From contig JAEYWD010000107.1 in assembly GCA_023429135.1 (NCBI GenBank), forward strand, positions 49,209 through 113,208: a stretch of DNA of 64,000 nucleotides, written 5' to 3'. Source of the DNA: Bacteroidota bacterium (GTDB taxonomy: Bacteria; Bacteroidota; Bacteroidia; Bacteroidales; JAAUTT01). Below the pieces are notes generated by a model. It was not told the DNA's origin and made no database searches. It worked only from the letters and a program-made list of their open reading frames with translations. Of the stretch, positions 53,500-62,133 are shown piece after piece. The position numbers and the translations under genes were made by a program. The number at the start of each line of letters is the position of its first letter. The stretch's first letter is position 1.

Positions 53500-55641
53500 C
53501 TACCCAATTGCATGTACCAACCTTACCGCACATATCAGCAAGTGTCCGTCTCTTATCAATTCCAGATTGCTATAGACTTCTTTCAGGCTTACCCATTTTA
53601 GCTCGTTATTTATTGATTCCAGTGTAACCACATAAGGATAAACCTGCTCGGGAGTCACTCCAATGCTGGGGAAGAATTTTTCTCCCAGCCGGGAGAAGGA
53701 TTTAACTTTGTTTCCGCTGATATCATTGTAAAGGATAAAATTTTCGAGGTCGTTGAACGAGACAATATCCTTGGAGAGCCTGCGTGCCGGAGCTACCGGG
53801 ATAAAACTGTTTCCGGTATGGAGCTGGGGTACCGGTAAGTGACGGCATTCAAGCCCGATAAAAATTTCTCCTTTATACTTTGTTACCGGCAGTGTCACCA
53901 ATGTGTTAATGCTAGTATGCTGTGGTGCAACAAATTCGAGAATACCGGAACTATCCAACACCCCTGCTTCAGTAAACTTAGCCCTGAATTTTCTTAAGTA
54001 ACCGGCAGACTCATTCGTTGAAACGAACCTTTTTTCGTTAACTTCCAGCAAGTCTTTCAATAAGGTAGTTTCAGATAATGCCTGGTTTTCGATTTCGATC
54101 TTTTCGCCCAACCATGGGGGTAAATCCATGCCAAGTCTTCTTATCAGATTATAAATATTCAACTCTAACCGCGCTTCGGCCAAAGCACCTGTCTGGGCTG
54201 TTTTTAGCAACTGAATGGCATCATAAGGCCGTACTGAACCTGAATGTGCAAAGCCTGAAATATTGATCCGTGGCGATATTTTATCCATACTGCGGGGATT
54301 TATCTTCACAAGAACCGATTCTACTTTTTCGTCAATTCCTCCGGGTGAGGTGAAAAATTCAAGCGATTTCTGAACTTCTTCAACGTCGGAGGAGGAGATT
54401 CCCGTTCTTTCTTCCATAATTTTATCAGGGGAATTGCCATTTGATGCAGTCAAACCCTCAATAATATAACCGCTGTAATGTTTTCCATCAATTATTGGAC
54501 TATCGGTTTCAACAGTGGCAATGGGTCTAGAATAACCGTGCTTGGCGAGTACCTGCACATTGCCATTTTCAACAAAATACGTTATGATGTCAACGACTGA
54601 ATGGGGCCGCTGCACAACATCGTAGGTCTTCAGGGCTATTGCATCCAGCCAAGAACTGAATCCCAGAAAAGGACATTCTTTCTCAGGTAAATGACGAACA
54701 AGATGCAGACGAGTTCCTCTTCCTGTAACCTTTTCTCCGGCTATCAGATAATTTGTCGGCGGAAATCCAATGGGTTCGTTATTCAGATTGAAAAGAGACA
54801 CCTGTCCGCGGTACCGGTTTCTTATAATCCATGGGTTATAGACAGGATGCGAAACTATGGTACGCAAACCAAGACTTGCGAAAATATCTTCAAACTCTTT
54901 TTGTGTAAAGTATCCATATTCCTCCTGCAGCTCTATTTCCCAGTTCTGGTAATAATCCTTGCGGCGGATAAATTCAACGGCATCGGCATAAAAAAGTCTG
55001 AAATACCGTAGTCCGTTCCGTGTGGGAAGTTCTTCCAACGGAAAGCCTCTCTCTTCGCGATGAGACAATGAGCGCGCCAGTTTAGAAAAGAGCAGCAATA
55101 GTTCTGCATCGGTGGGTCTGGAAGGATGAGGAATGTCGCTTACATGCAGAATTACCTCCATCTCGGGAGGTTTAACAAAATCGCGGACAACAATAATTCC
55201 ACCCGGAGCAAGCAATTCAGTTTGCCGCTTTAGCGTGCTATAAGCCCGGTAAGGATCGTAACCATTGAAAGAAGTAATATGATGAATGGACGAGCAATTG
55301 AAAAATCCATGCACGCTGCCTTTTTCGAAAGAGGTAAGTTTTTCACCGTCATCAGCCCGAAAGGTGAGGTTAGGCTGGGAATATGTTTTGGAAGCGATAT
55401 CGACCATCTTGGGATTGATATCCACTCCAATTACCTGAAGCTTTGGAAACAAGTGAGCGAGAATGCTGGAACTGGTACCCGATGCCATCCCTACATCCAC
55501 AATTGTATTTCCGGGATTGGGATCGAAAAACACACTCGCCGAGGCAACCTTTTCGACCGAGACAGCATCCATGGCCGTCAGGTATTTTTGGTAATCGGTC
55601 TGTGAACCCCTGTCCTGGGTTTGATAGGTACTATTTTGCAT
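53500..55641 (-). CDS. Methyltransferase fused to two Nudix-like domains
   Basis: A 713-residue protein. Residues about 20-280 are a class I methyltransferase: IVDVGMASGTSSSILAHLFP (motif I, 47-66), VIGVDINPKMV, and ELLAPGGIIVVRDFVKP. Residues about 350-450 resemble a Nudix fold with KIMEERTGI in place of the REUxEExGU end of the box, then FFTSPGGIDEKVESVLV, the ADP-ribose pyrophosphatase pattern. Residues about 578-712 repeat the outline (RLGEKFFPSIGVTPEQVYPYVV; a typical Nudix C-terminus). Neither has a full Nudix box, so binding rather than hydrolysis is more likely. It starts inside the last codons of the NADAR gene (11-bp overlap). The function is unknown. Confidence 0.7.
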   Translation of the reverse strand: MQNSTYQTQDRGSQTDYQKYLTAMDAVSVEKVASASVFFDPNPGNTIVDVGMASGTSSSILAHLFPKLQVIGVDINPKMVDIASKTYSQPNLTFRADDGEKLTSFEKGSVHGFFNCSSIHHITSFNGYDPYRAYSTLKRQTELLAPGGIIVVRDFVKPPEMEVILHVSDIPHPSRPTDAELLLLFSKLARSLSHREERGFPLEELPTRNGLRYFRLFYADAVEFIRRKDYYQNWEIELQEEYGYFTQKEFEDIFASLGLRTIVSHPVYNPWIIRNRYRGQVSLFNLNNEPIGFPPTNYLIAGEKVTGRGTRLHLVRHLPEKECPFLGFSSWLDAIALKTYDVVQRPHSVVDIITYFVENGNVQVLAKHGYSRPIATVETDSPIIDGKHYSGYIIEGLTASNGNSPDKIMEERTGISSSDVEEVQKSLEFFTSPGGIDEKVESVLVKINPRSMDKISPRINISGFAHSGSVRPYDAIQLLKTAQTGALAEARLELNIYNLIRRLGMDLPPWLGEKIEIENQALSETTLLKDLLEVNEKRFVSTNESAGYLRKFRAKFTEAGVLDSSGILEFVAPQHTSINTLVTLPVTKYKGEIFIGLECRHLPVPQLHTGNSFIPVAPARRLSKDIVSFNDLENFILYNDISGNKVKSFSRLGEKFFPSIGVTPEQVYPYVVTLESINNELKWVSLKEVYSNLELIRDGHLLICAVRLVHAIG

Positions 55642-56554
55642 GGAACTCTGATATAACTTCTATTTTTCCAACAATTTGCCGGTTAAATTCTTCAAGATTT
55701 TCGGCTGGGATCCAAAGTTCATTATGGATCTCACCTCCCACATTCTGAACTTTAAACTGCATCAAATAATTTTTTTGTATTTCAAATCGGGTTACGTACC
55801 CTGATCCGCTTGCTTTTACATTCCAGTCCCGGGCAATTTGTTCAGCATATTCCTGGTTTAGCACAGGATAAAAAATTGGTTGTTGGGGCAATCGAGGAGG
55901 AAAAGCTTTCCAGCCCGACTCGTTAATCAATGAAAGCTCCTTGGGGCCAACTGGACGATATAAAATAGCAGAGTTCTTTTCTTGATTGAATTGACAATAT
56001 TTTTCAAGCTGCAACATTCTTCTAACTTCCATCAGTGCAAACCCCAACAGGTTCAGACCCCGCCATTGGGTTGGGTCTTCAACTACTTTGTTGTCTTTTG
56101 CCAAACCAATTCCCCATATAAAATCAACCGGACTGGCTTCCACAAGAACGCGATCACCCGTTTCAAGAAGATAATCCTTCAAATCAGCATTTTGGGTAAA
56201 CTTATGATAGTTCCCATCCACCACAATTTCGAACCGTTTCTTAACCCAGGTTTCTTCATCAAATCCTTTAATCTCACGCCCAAGGCTTTTAACTTCACCA
56301 GGATGAGTTGCTGAAAGGATCCTTTCTGCAATTTCGTTATCACCAAAAAGACGGGCTTTTTCAGCCATCATCCAGTGTTCGGCGGTGGAATAGGTAATAT
56401 TATCCACGGTAAAAGGTGAGGCGAACCACTGACTAAAGCAAAATGGTCCGACTGTCAGGTTTTTGCCAGGAGTATGTCCCCAGAAAAACAGGTATTTAAT
56501 TCTTTCTCCAGCCTTTATAACTTTCAGGAGATCTTCAACCGTAGAAATGCTCAT
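55631..56554 (-). CDS. NADAR-domain protein fused to a crystallin-J1-like ADP-ribose domain
   Basis: A 307-residue protein from the ATG at 56554. Residues about 20-180 form a NADAR (YbiA-like) domain: YLFFWGHTP, FSQWFASPF, YSTAEHWMMAEKARLFGD, FIWGIGLA and NLLGFALMEVRRML. Residues about 198-307 (LYRPVGPKELSLINESGWKA, FPPRLPQQPIFYPVLNQEYA, GYVTRFEI, IHNELWIPAENLEEFN) match the small proteins annotated as ADP-ribosylation/crystallin J1. NADAR enzymes cleave N-glycosidic bonds, including ADP-ribose on guanine and riboflavin intermediates. It is the first gene of an overlapping two-gene operon. Confidence 0.85.
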   Translation of the reverse strand: MSISTVEDLLKVIKAGERIKYLFFWGHTPGKNLTVGPFCFSQWFASPFTVDNITYSTAEHWMMAEKARLFGDNEIAERILSATHPGEVKSLGREIKGFDEETWVKKRFEIVVDGNYHKFTQNADLKDYLLETGDRVLVEASPVDFIWGIGLAKDNKVVEDPTQWRGLNLLGFALMEVRRMLQLEKYCQFNQEKNSAILYRPVGPKELSLINESGWKAFPPRLPQQPIFYPVLNQEYAEQIARDWNVKASGSGYVTRFEIQKNYLMQFKVQNVGGEIHNELWIPAENLEEFNRQIVGKIEVISEFHAK

Positions 56555-56641
56555 TGTGGGTTGGGTTGCCAAGTTTAATAAACTTCCAAGATATTCAAAC
56601 TTTTTGAATTGTAAAAAGACGGTTCACTCAAAGGGATCACC

Positions 56642-56653
56642 TTTTTTACGCAA
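56642..56653. promoter_or_regulatory. Possible half-site shared with the nrtR upstream palindrome
   Basis: TTTTTTACGCAA lies between the divergent NADAR and PRPP-synthetase-like genes. Ten bases (TTTTTACGCA) are identical to the right half of the palindrome upstream of nrtR. No left half is visible, so chance is possible. Confidence 0.3.
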
Positions 56654-56695
56654 CAATATTTCCTATATATTTACATAATCTATATTTCATCTGAA

Positions 56696-57622
56696 ATGAG
56701 CGATAAAATAATCTATTCCACCCAAAACTCAGAATATCTGGCTGGAGAAATTGCACAAATTCTTAATATTCCTTTCGGGAAAATTGATTGGGTGCAGTTT
56801 GAAGATGAAGAATTTGAAATCCAGGTATGCGACCGGTTAGCGCCGCTGAACAAGCATGTGATTATTGTTGGCTCAGCCGAAAATCTGCGTTATTATGCTG
56901 ATCTTGCCGACCTTGTAAGTACTTTCAAACAACAGTACCGGGCATCGGTTGTCGATATAATTGTTCCATACATCGGTTATTCCACTGCCGAACGTTCAAA
57001 GCCCAATACCGGAATATGCCCCAGGGGAATTTACAGGGTCCAAAGCCTTTTTGATGCACTGCCCCGAAAAGTGACATTTTTCGACCTTCATGCCGATGGC
57101 ATTATGAATGTGGGAGGTCGTAACGGCATTGCAGAGCATCTGTATTCCGAATCACTTGTAGTGGAGATTATCAATGAAATGAAACAGGAGAATCACGACC
57201 TTATTCTGATATCTCCCGACGCCGGCAGGGGCAAATGGGTAAAATCACTGGCCGACAAAACGGAGCTTCCGCATGATATTATGAGTAAGGACAGGTATGA
57301 TATCGATAAAGTTAAACTGGAAGCCGCCTCGGCAAAAGTGAAGGATAAAGTTGTAGTTATATTCGACGATATGATTCGCTCGGGCAATACTGCCATTAAA
57401 GCTGCAGAACTTATTATGGAAGCTGGTGCAAAAGAAGTCCGGATGATTGCTTCTCATGCCGTTCTCCCTAAAACCGATACCGTAGATGCCGAAAAGAAAA
57501 TGCATTATTCGTCTATCTCGAAAATTTATGTCACCAATTCACACTCACGGTCTCAATCCATCAATTCCCCAAAATTTGAAGTAAGGAGCATTGCAGGAAT
57601 TCTGGCTGGTTCAGTTTGCTAA
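56696..57622 (+). CDS. Divergent ribose-phosphate pyrophosphokinase homologue
   Basis: A 308-residue PRPP-synthetase-fold protein. FFDLHADG (128-135), ISPDAGRGK (172-180) and the phosphoribosyl loop DDMIRSGNTA (224-233) align with the family's PRPP motifs. The usual YARQDRK segment is replaced by YSTAERSK and QIQGFF by GIMNVGG, so the ATP and allosteric regions differ. Canonical PRPP synthase makes PRPP from ribose-5-phosphate and ATP. In this NAD-salvage neighbourhood it may feed PRPP to the nicotinate phosphoribosyltransferase or pyrophosphorylate a related ribose such as ADP-ribose. The latter is speculative. Confidence 0.8.
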   Translation: MSDKIIYSTQNSEYLAGEIAQILNIPFGKIDWVQFEDEEFEIQVCDRLAPLNKHVIIVGSAENLRYYADLADLVSTFKQQYRASVVDIIVPYIGYSTAERSKPNTGICPRGIYRVQSLFDALPRKVTFFDLHADGIMNVGGRNGIAEHLYSESLVVEIINEMKQENHDLILISPDAGRGKWVKSLADKTELPHDIMSKDRYDIDKVKLEAASAKVKDKVVVIFDDMIRSGNTAIKAAELIMEAGAKEVRMIASHAVLPKTDTVDAEKKMHYSSISKIYVTNSHSRSQSINSPKFEVRSIAGILAGSVC

Positions 57623-57689
57623 TTTGACATCGTAAATTAACAGAGTTCGACCGAAGGCCAGCGCGCGCAGACCCGCAGCAAACCTGAAT

Positions 57690-59570
57690 TTACTTTTTCA
57701 GAATTCTCTCCTTTAGCCTTAAATACTCTCTTGTAAAATAAAATCCATTCTGCGACTCTCTCAGGTCGAAGCCAAATGCACGCTTTGTGACAGTTATAAT
57801 TGGCGGTGCCTGTATGCGTTTGAAGTAGCTGATTTTAAACAATCGCCATTTATGCTCCAGGTCGGCAATAAAGGATGCTGCATCTTTAAAATAGCCATCA
57901 ATAAGTTGCTGGTCGCATTTGATGGTTTGCCCAAGTGTACCGCTGATATAATATTGAAGTATTTCCTCAGGATCAAGGCGGAATTCTGTAAAGGCTTTTA
58001 CCAGTTTATCATGGTAAGGATAAAATATAGGATCGCCTTTGCCTTCATCCACATTCTGGTCGGGGCTCAATTCGGCCGATGCCGGAATGTTGAAAATGGT
58101 TGCCGGAACAACTTCCTTTTCTTCGTTGATAAACCGTGCCAGATCGTATACTTCCATTTTGTAAAGGTCGGCAATAGGAGCCAAAGCGCCGTTTACATCG
58201 CCATAAAGCGTTGCGTAGCCAAAGGCTGTTTCGGTTTTGTTACCATTATTCACAAATACTGCTCCTAAACAGGATGCTACTCCGGCCAGAACACGCGAAC
58301 CACGGTCCCGAGCCTGAATATTTTCCTTATTTAATCCCGACAACAGCAAAGGTGTTGTGCTATTGGAACCATCGAGTCTCGTAAACACAGCCGACTCTAT
58401 TTCTCTGATGGTATTTTCGTAAGAATGCTGGATTGGAATAGATGTATAATGAATTCCCAGGTTTTGCGCCAGCGTTCGTGCCGCTCCTTTGGTAGTTTCG
58501 GAGTTAAACTGCGAAGGCATGTTAATGGCATACACATTTTCAGGCCCAAGTGCTTTAGCCAGCAATGTAGCGCTCAAAGCCGAATCAATACCGCCACTTA
58601 AGCCAATCACAACTTTTTTATTTGGAAAACTTTCGAAAAACTTACGGATACCAAAAATCAAACCCGCATAAAGTTCTTCACGGTCGCGCTGCACGCTTAA
58701 TTCCCGATTGACAATACTTCCGTTGGATTCTCCAAAAAGGGTCGCTTTGATGGTTTCCTCGGTATAATCTTTGGCAACTTTGTGCAGGGAGCCATCGGGA
58801 TTATAAATGGTGGAATTGCCGTCGAAAAGAAAAATATTTTTGCCGTTGTTCTGAATTCCAATGTTATTGGCATAAATAAAATACACCGGTTTTGCTTTGA
58901 TCCTGTCGCGCACTACCGAATGGCGCTTGTTGTTTTTGCGCCACGTCCACGGAGAACAGGATATGTTGATTATTGCCTCAGCTCCTTTCTGCAAAAGAAT
59001 GTCGATGGGATTGATGGTGTAATCGTCACTCCACATGTCCTCACAGAGAATCAGACCGAGTTTCCGAATATTTCCGTTGATATTTACCTCGAACGGAGAA
59101 ATAACATCCTGCACCGGTTCATTTAAATCCTGCGCTATTTTGCGGCCAGAATAGAAGTGGCGCTCGTCGTCGAACTCCCGGTATTTGGGCATCAGTACCT
59201 TGTGGAATTTCCCTTCGCCAACATACTCACCATTCTGAGCAATAAAAGCTGAATTATATTTACGGATGCGGCCATCCTCGCTCCTGAGAGAAAAATCGAG
59301 GTCGATATTTCCCCATATCGCAATGATATTCTGCGTAGCGTTCCTGATCTCTTCGTTATAAGCAAAGCAATCTTTCACAAAAGCCGAATTTTCCCATTCG
59401 TCGCCCAATAAATAACCGGGCACGGCCATTTCAGGAAAAACAATGATATCGTCGCCTGCTTGCCTCGACTTTTCGATTTCGGTCAAAATCTTTTTAACGT
59501 TGAAATCGGGATGTCCCGGCTTAATATCCAACTGGGCTACAGCAATTTTTATGGGAAGAGAGGATGACAT
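57690..59570 (-). CDS. nadE: Glutamine-dependent NAD+ synthetase
   Basis: A 626-residue enzyme from the ATG at 59570. The N-terminal nitrilase-type glutaminase has the Glu-Lys-Cys triad in VFPEMAVPGY, FHKVLMPKY and LILCEDMW. The C-terminal ATP-PPase domain has the P-loop SGGIDSAL at about 325 and later SAELSPDQNVDEGKGDP. It amidates nicotinate adenine dinucleotide to NAD+ with ammonia passed from glutamine. It lies convergent with the PRPP-synthetase-like gene and on the same strand as the nicotinate genes. Confidence 0.96.
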   Translation of the reverse strand: MSSSLPIKIAVAQLDIKPGHPDFNVKKILTEIEKSRQAGDDIIVFPEMAVPGYLLGDEWENSAFVKDCFAYNEEIRNATQNIIAIWGNIDLDFSLRSEDGRIRKYNSAFIAQNGEYVGEGKFHKVLMPKYREFDDERHFYSGRKIAQDLNEPVQDVISPFEVNINGNIRKLGLILCEDMWSDDYTINPIDILLQKGAEAIINISCSPWTWRKNNKRHSVVRDRIKAKPVYFIYANNIGIQNNGKNIFLFDGNSTIYNPDGSLHKVAKDYTEETIKATLFGESNGSIVNRELSVQRDREELYAGLIFGIRKFFESFPNKKVVIGLSGGIDSALSATLLAKALGPENVYAINMPSQFNSETTKGAARTLAQNLGIHYTSIPIQHSYENTIREIESAVFTRLDGSNSTTPLLLSGLNKENIQARDRGSRVLAGVASCLGAVFVNNGNKTETAFGYATLYGDVNGALAPIADLYKMEVYDLARFINEEKEVVPATIFNIPASAELSPDQNVDEGKGDPIFYPYHDKLVKAFTEFRLDPEEILQYYISGTLGQTIKCDQQLIDGYFKDAASFIADLEHKWRLFKISYFKRIQAPPIITVTKRAFGFDLRESQNGFYFTREYLRLKERILKK

Positions 59571-59735
59571 TAGAAATTTCAAATAAAATTAAACACTGAC
59601 AAAGCTAAATATTTTTGGTTGTTTTGAACAAAATAGGGTATTAAAGAAAAGAGCAAACTCTTTAAAATTCACGTTTGTACCTTTATCTCTTAAGAAACAG
59701 TTGTCAATAACCTATTATTTAACAGCCTATTTCTC

Positions 59736-59837
59736 CTACTTTCTTTGGGAAAAGAAAGTAGGCAAAGAATCCTTGACGGCGGAAACGCGCTCCCTCTCGT
59801 GCCTCGAGTCCGCTTGAACGGTCCGCCGCCAGCAAGG
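59736..59837. repeat. GC-rich palindromic intergenic element
   Basis: In the 370-bp gap after nadE's start lies a structured stretch. CTACTTTCTTT / AAAGAAAGTAG (59736-59761) form an 11-bp stem. CCTTG...CAAGG (59771-59775, 59833-59837) with GGCGG/CCGCC inside form a longer fold-back. Base content is clearly GC-richer than its surroundings. It resembles dispersed Bacteroidota intergenic repeats. No ORF is credible here; the rest of 59571-59940 is AT-rich and featureless. Confidence 0.6.
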
Positions 59838-59940
59838 AATTTCGGCTCACGGCTTCGCCGGGCTTCGACTCAGATGTCTATGAAGCCCTATTTCATGTTT
59901 CTCATCATGAGAAAAGTAAATATTTAAAATTATTTGACGC

Positions 59941-60723
59941 TTAAAGAATTACATCTGCAGATTTTGCAAACTGAATTCCCATGCTTTTTGCACGTGCATA
60001 AATGTGATCGGCCAGATGACCCAAACCAGTGACATCCGACATACAATCTTCGAGAATTACGAATTTCCTTGCGAGCTCCGGTGCTTCATTCATCGCCTGT
60101 TTCAGGCTGTTGGCAACACAATGCGATTTAGCTTCTCCCGCAAGAAAAACACGGTCGTATTTCGATAGCGTTTCAATTAAAGCAACATTCAACTGCGTTT
60201 CGGGATGACCCGCAACCGGGACATTCGCCCTGAATATGCCAAAATGTTCCGAAACCGGGTAAGTTCCTTTTGTGATCACCTGGTAATAATTGCCGTTCAT
60301 AGCCCATTCCACAAGCGCTTCCATCAGGTTTTCGTCGATGGCGGCACCTCTTGAGCCCGTTAAACAATGGTACGGCCAGATGAAGTGCCCGAACTCGCCC
60401 TGTTTCTCAAGTGTTTCAACATAAGCTGCTGCTTCGTTGGCAAAGAAACGTGGCGTCCATTTCCCTTCCCTGATCTCATGGGCTGTAATTGGCGTAAATG
60501 GGTCGGGAAATTTTCCGCTTTTATCCTTCCAGAAAGAGGGATGGGAAATATCGTTCACCGGATGACTGTCAGCTGTAACCGCTATGTGATCTATTTCAGA
60601 TTTATTTCTCTTGATCCAGTCAGCCAACCTTTTCATATCAGCATTAGCACCTTCAACATACAATGCCCCCGCAGGATTGCAGAAATCGTACTGCGGATCG
60701 ATGATCAGTATTGCATTATTCAT
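59941..60723 (-). CDS. pncA: Isochorismatase-fold cysteine hydrolase, probable nicotinamidase
   Basis: A 260-residue cysteine hydrolase. The catalytic triad is visible: Asp in AILIIDPQYDF, Lys in VITKGTYP, and Cys in GEAKSHCVANS. Metal-site residues TADSHP also fit. Nicotinamidases deamidate nicotinamide to nicotinate, which the enzyme encoded 11 bp upstream converts to nicotinate mononucleotide. Its length exceeds typical bacterial PncA (about 210) and the DPQYDFCNPAGALYV start is slightly unusual, so another amide substrate is possible. Confidence 0.82.
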   Translation of the reverse strand: MNNAILIIDPQYDFCNPAGALYVEGANADMKRLADWIKRNKSEIDHIAVTADSHPVNDISHPSFWKDKSGKFPDPFTPITAHEIREGKWTPRFFANEAAAYVETLEKQGEFGHFIWPYHCLTGSRGAAIDENLMEALVEWAMNGNYYQVITKGTYPVSEHFGIFRANVPVAGHPETQLNVALIETLSKYDRVFLAGEAKSHCVANSLKQAMNEAPELARKFVILEDCMSDVTGLGHLADHIYARAKSMGIQFAKSADVIL

Positions 60724-60734
60724 AGTCAATTCAA

Positions 60735-61895
60735 TTAAAAATGTTTAATCACTCTTTCGCACAACTGTGCTTCAAACGGATCGCCGGTATGCTTACCTTC
60801 CACATCCGACAATTTGATTGCCGGAATATAATTCCTGTAACCCTCCGGTTTTACCGAAGTAAGCTTGATTACCATATTGAGCGGTTTTACGCCTACATCG
60901 TTCGACAGGTAAGTGCCAATCCCGTAAACATCATGCAGGCGGCCATTCACATAATTTTTGATTTCCTTTACCTTTTCAAGATCGAGCGCATCGCTGTAAA
61001 CCACAGTTTTGGTTTTAGGATCGATACGGTGATCAGCATAATGCTTCAGCACTTTATCGGTAAAAACAAGTGCATCGCCGCTGTCCCAGCGTACTCCATC
61101 GAAAAGTTTGGTAAACTTAGGGTTGAAACTGTGGAAGAAATTATCGGTAGTGTAGGTATCAGTAAGAGCAATACCCAGACTTCCATGATAAACATCAACC
61201 CAGTTTTCGAGAGCTATGGCGTTTGCCATACGGTAACCGAAATGCGCACCATGATACATAAACCATTCATGCGGGTGAGTTCCGATGGGAGTAAGATTGT
61301 ACTTCATAGCCAGATAAACATTGCTGGTTCCGTTGAGTACTCCACAGGCATGGTCCTTCAGAATTGCCACAACGCGGTTCTGCACATCGAACGAAAAACG
61401 ACGACGGGTGCCAAATTCCGACAATTCTGCTCCGATATTGGCAAATTCAATGGCTTTAGCTTTGGCATGGGGTTCATAGTCGCCGGGCTTTTGATTTGTC
61501 ATCTGAAAATAAAGCTCCGAAATAAGCGCCATCAGCGGAACTTCCCATAATACCGTGCGGTACCATAAGCCATTTATTGTCACTTCCAAAGAACCTCCCG
61601 ACTGCCGAATAGAAACCTCCTCGGGGTTATACCTGTATCCTTTGACAAGGTCGATAAACACCGGATCGAAATAATAGCATTTACGACGGATAAAATTCTC
61701 CTCTTCTTTTGAAAGACTGAGGTTCTCCATCGCATCGACCTCTTTGCGGAGTGCCTCGGCAAAGCCTGACGGGAACTCAGTATTACCCCGATTAATGAAA
61801 CTATACTCCACCTCTGCCTTCGGAAATTTCTTCTGAATGGCGTTCATGGTGGTGAACTTGTAAAGATCGTTGTCTGTAAAATTGCGGATGATCAT
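60735..61895 (-). CDS. pncB: Nicotinate phosphoribosyltransferase
   Basis: A 386-residue enzyme of the short bacterial PncB type. NFTDNDLYKFTTMNAIQKKF opens it, GTHPHEWFMYHGAHFG carries the phospho-histidine region, and VRWDSGDALVFTDKVLKHY and VVYSDALDLEKV form the phosphate site. It joins nicotinate and PRPP to make nicotinate mononucleotide, usually with ATP hydrolysis. It forms an operon with the nicotinamidase-like gene downstream. The NrtR gene lies 238 bp upstream on the same strand. Confidence 0.95.
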   Translation of the reverse strand: MIIRNFTDNDLYKFTTMNAIQKKFPKAEVEYSFINRGNTEFPSGFAEALRKEVDAMENLSLSKEEENFIRRKCYYFDPVFIDLVKGYRYNPEEVSIRQSGGSLEVTINGLWYRTVLWEVPLMALISELYFQMTNQKPGDYEPHAKAKAIEFANIGAELSEFGTRRRFSFDVQNRVVAILKDHACGVLNGTSNVYLAMKYNLTPIGTHPHEWFMYHGAHFGYRMANAIALENWVDVYHGSLGIALTDTYTTDNFFHSFNPKFTKLFDGVRWDSGDALVFTDKVLKHYADHRIDPKTKTVVYSDALDLEKVKEIKNYVNGRLHDVYGIGTYLSNDVGVKPLNMVIKLTSVKPEGYRNYIPAIKLSDVEGKHTGDPFEAQLCERVIKHF

Positions 61896-62059
61896 ATGTT
61901 TAGTATTAAGTCGTAAGATATAAGTTTAAAGAAGTCGATGGTCCATAGTCAATCAGAGAATACAAGTTGGTAATCTTTAGTCTCCCGATAGCTATTTGGA
62001 GGTCTATGGCCAATACTGGAAAACAGTTGGCGGATCGCGCTAAAAACACCCAACCGGCT

Positions 62060-62131
62060 GTTATAGCCCCCTCTCAGGGGGTTGGGGGTATAACCCGTAA
62101 CCGATAACCCGCACCTCGCAACCCGTAACCC
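62060..62131. repeat. Hairpin and six-copy 7-bp telomere-like array after nrtR
   Basis: Units ATAACCC, GTAACCG, ATAACCC, GCACCTC, GCAACCC and GTAACCC run head to tail at 62090-62131, ending 2 bp before the nrtR stop codon. On the nrtR sense strand they read GGGTTAC-like. A hairpin with GTTATA/TATAAC and CCCCC/GGGGG arms (62060-62094) adjoins it. It could end nrtR transcription. Confidence 0.7.
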
Positions 62132-62133
62132 GC

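Noticed and set aside
53500..57622. Complete NARP-type or DarT-NADAR toxin system
   Set aside because: No nicotinamide-adenylyl transferase partner and no DarT-like toxin were seen, so identity with those systems is not claimed.
59745..59927. 60-codon ORF in the GC-rich element before pncA
   Set aside because: It is made by the repeat's fold-back sequence, with no promoter or family match.
60741..61550. 269-codon plus-strand open frame opposite pncB
   Set aside because: It is a shadow of the well-conserved nicotinate phosphoribosyltransferase gene.
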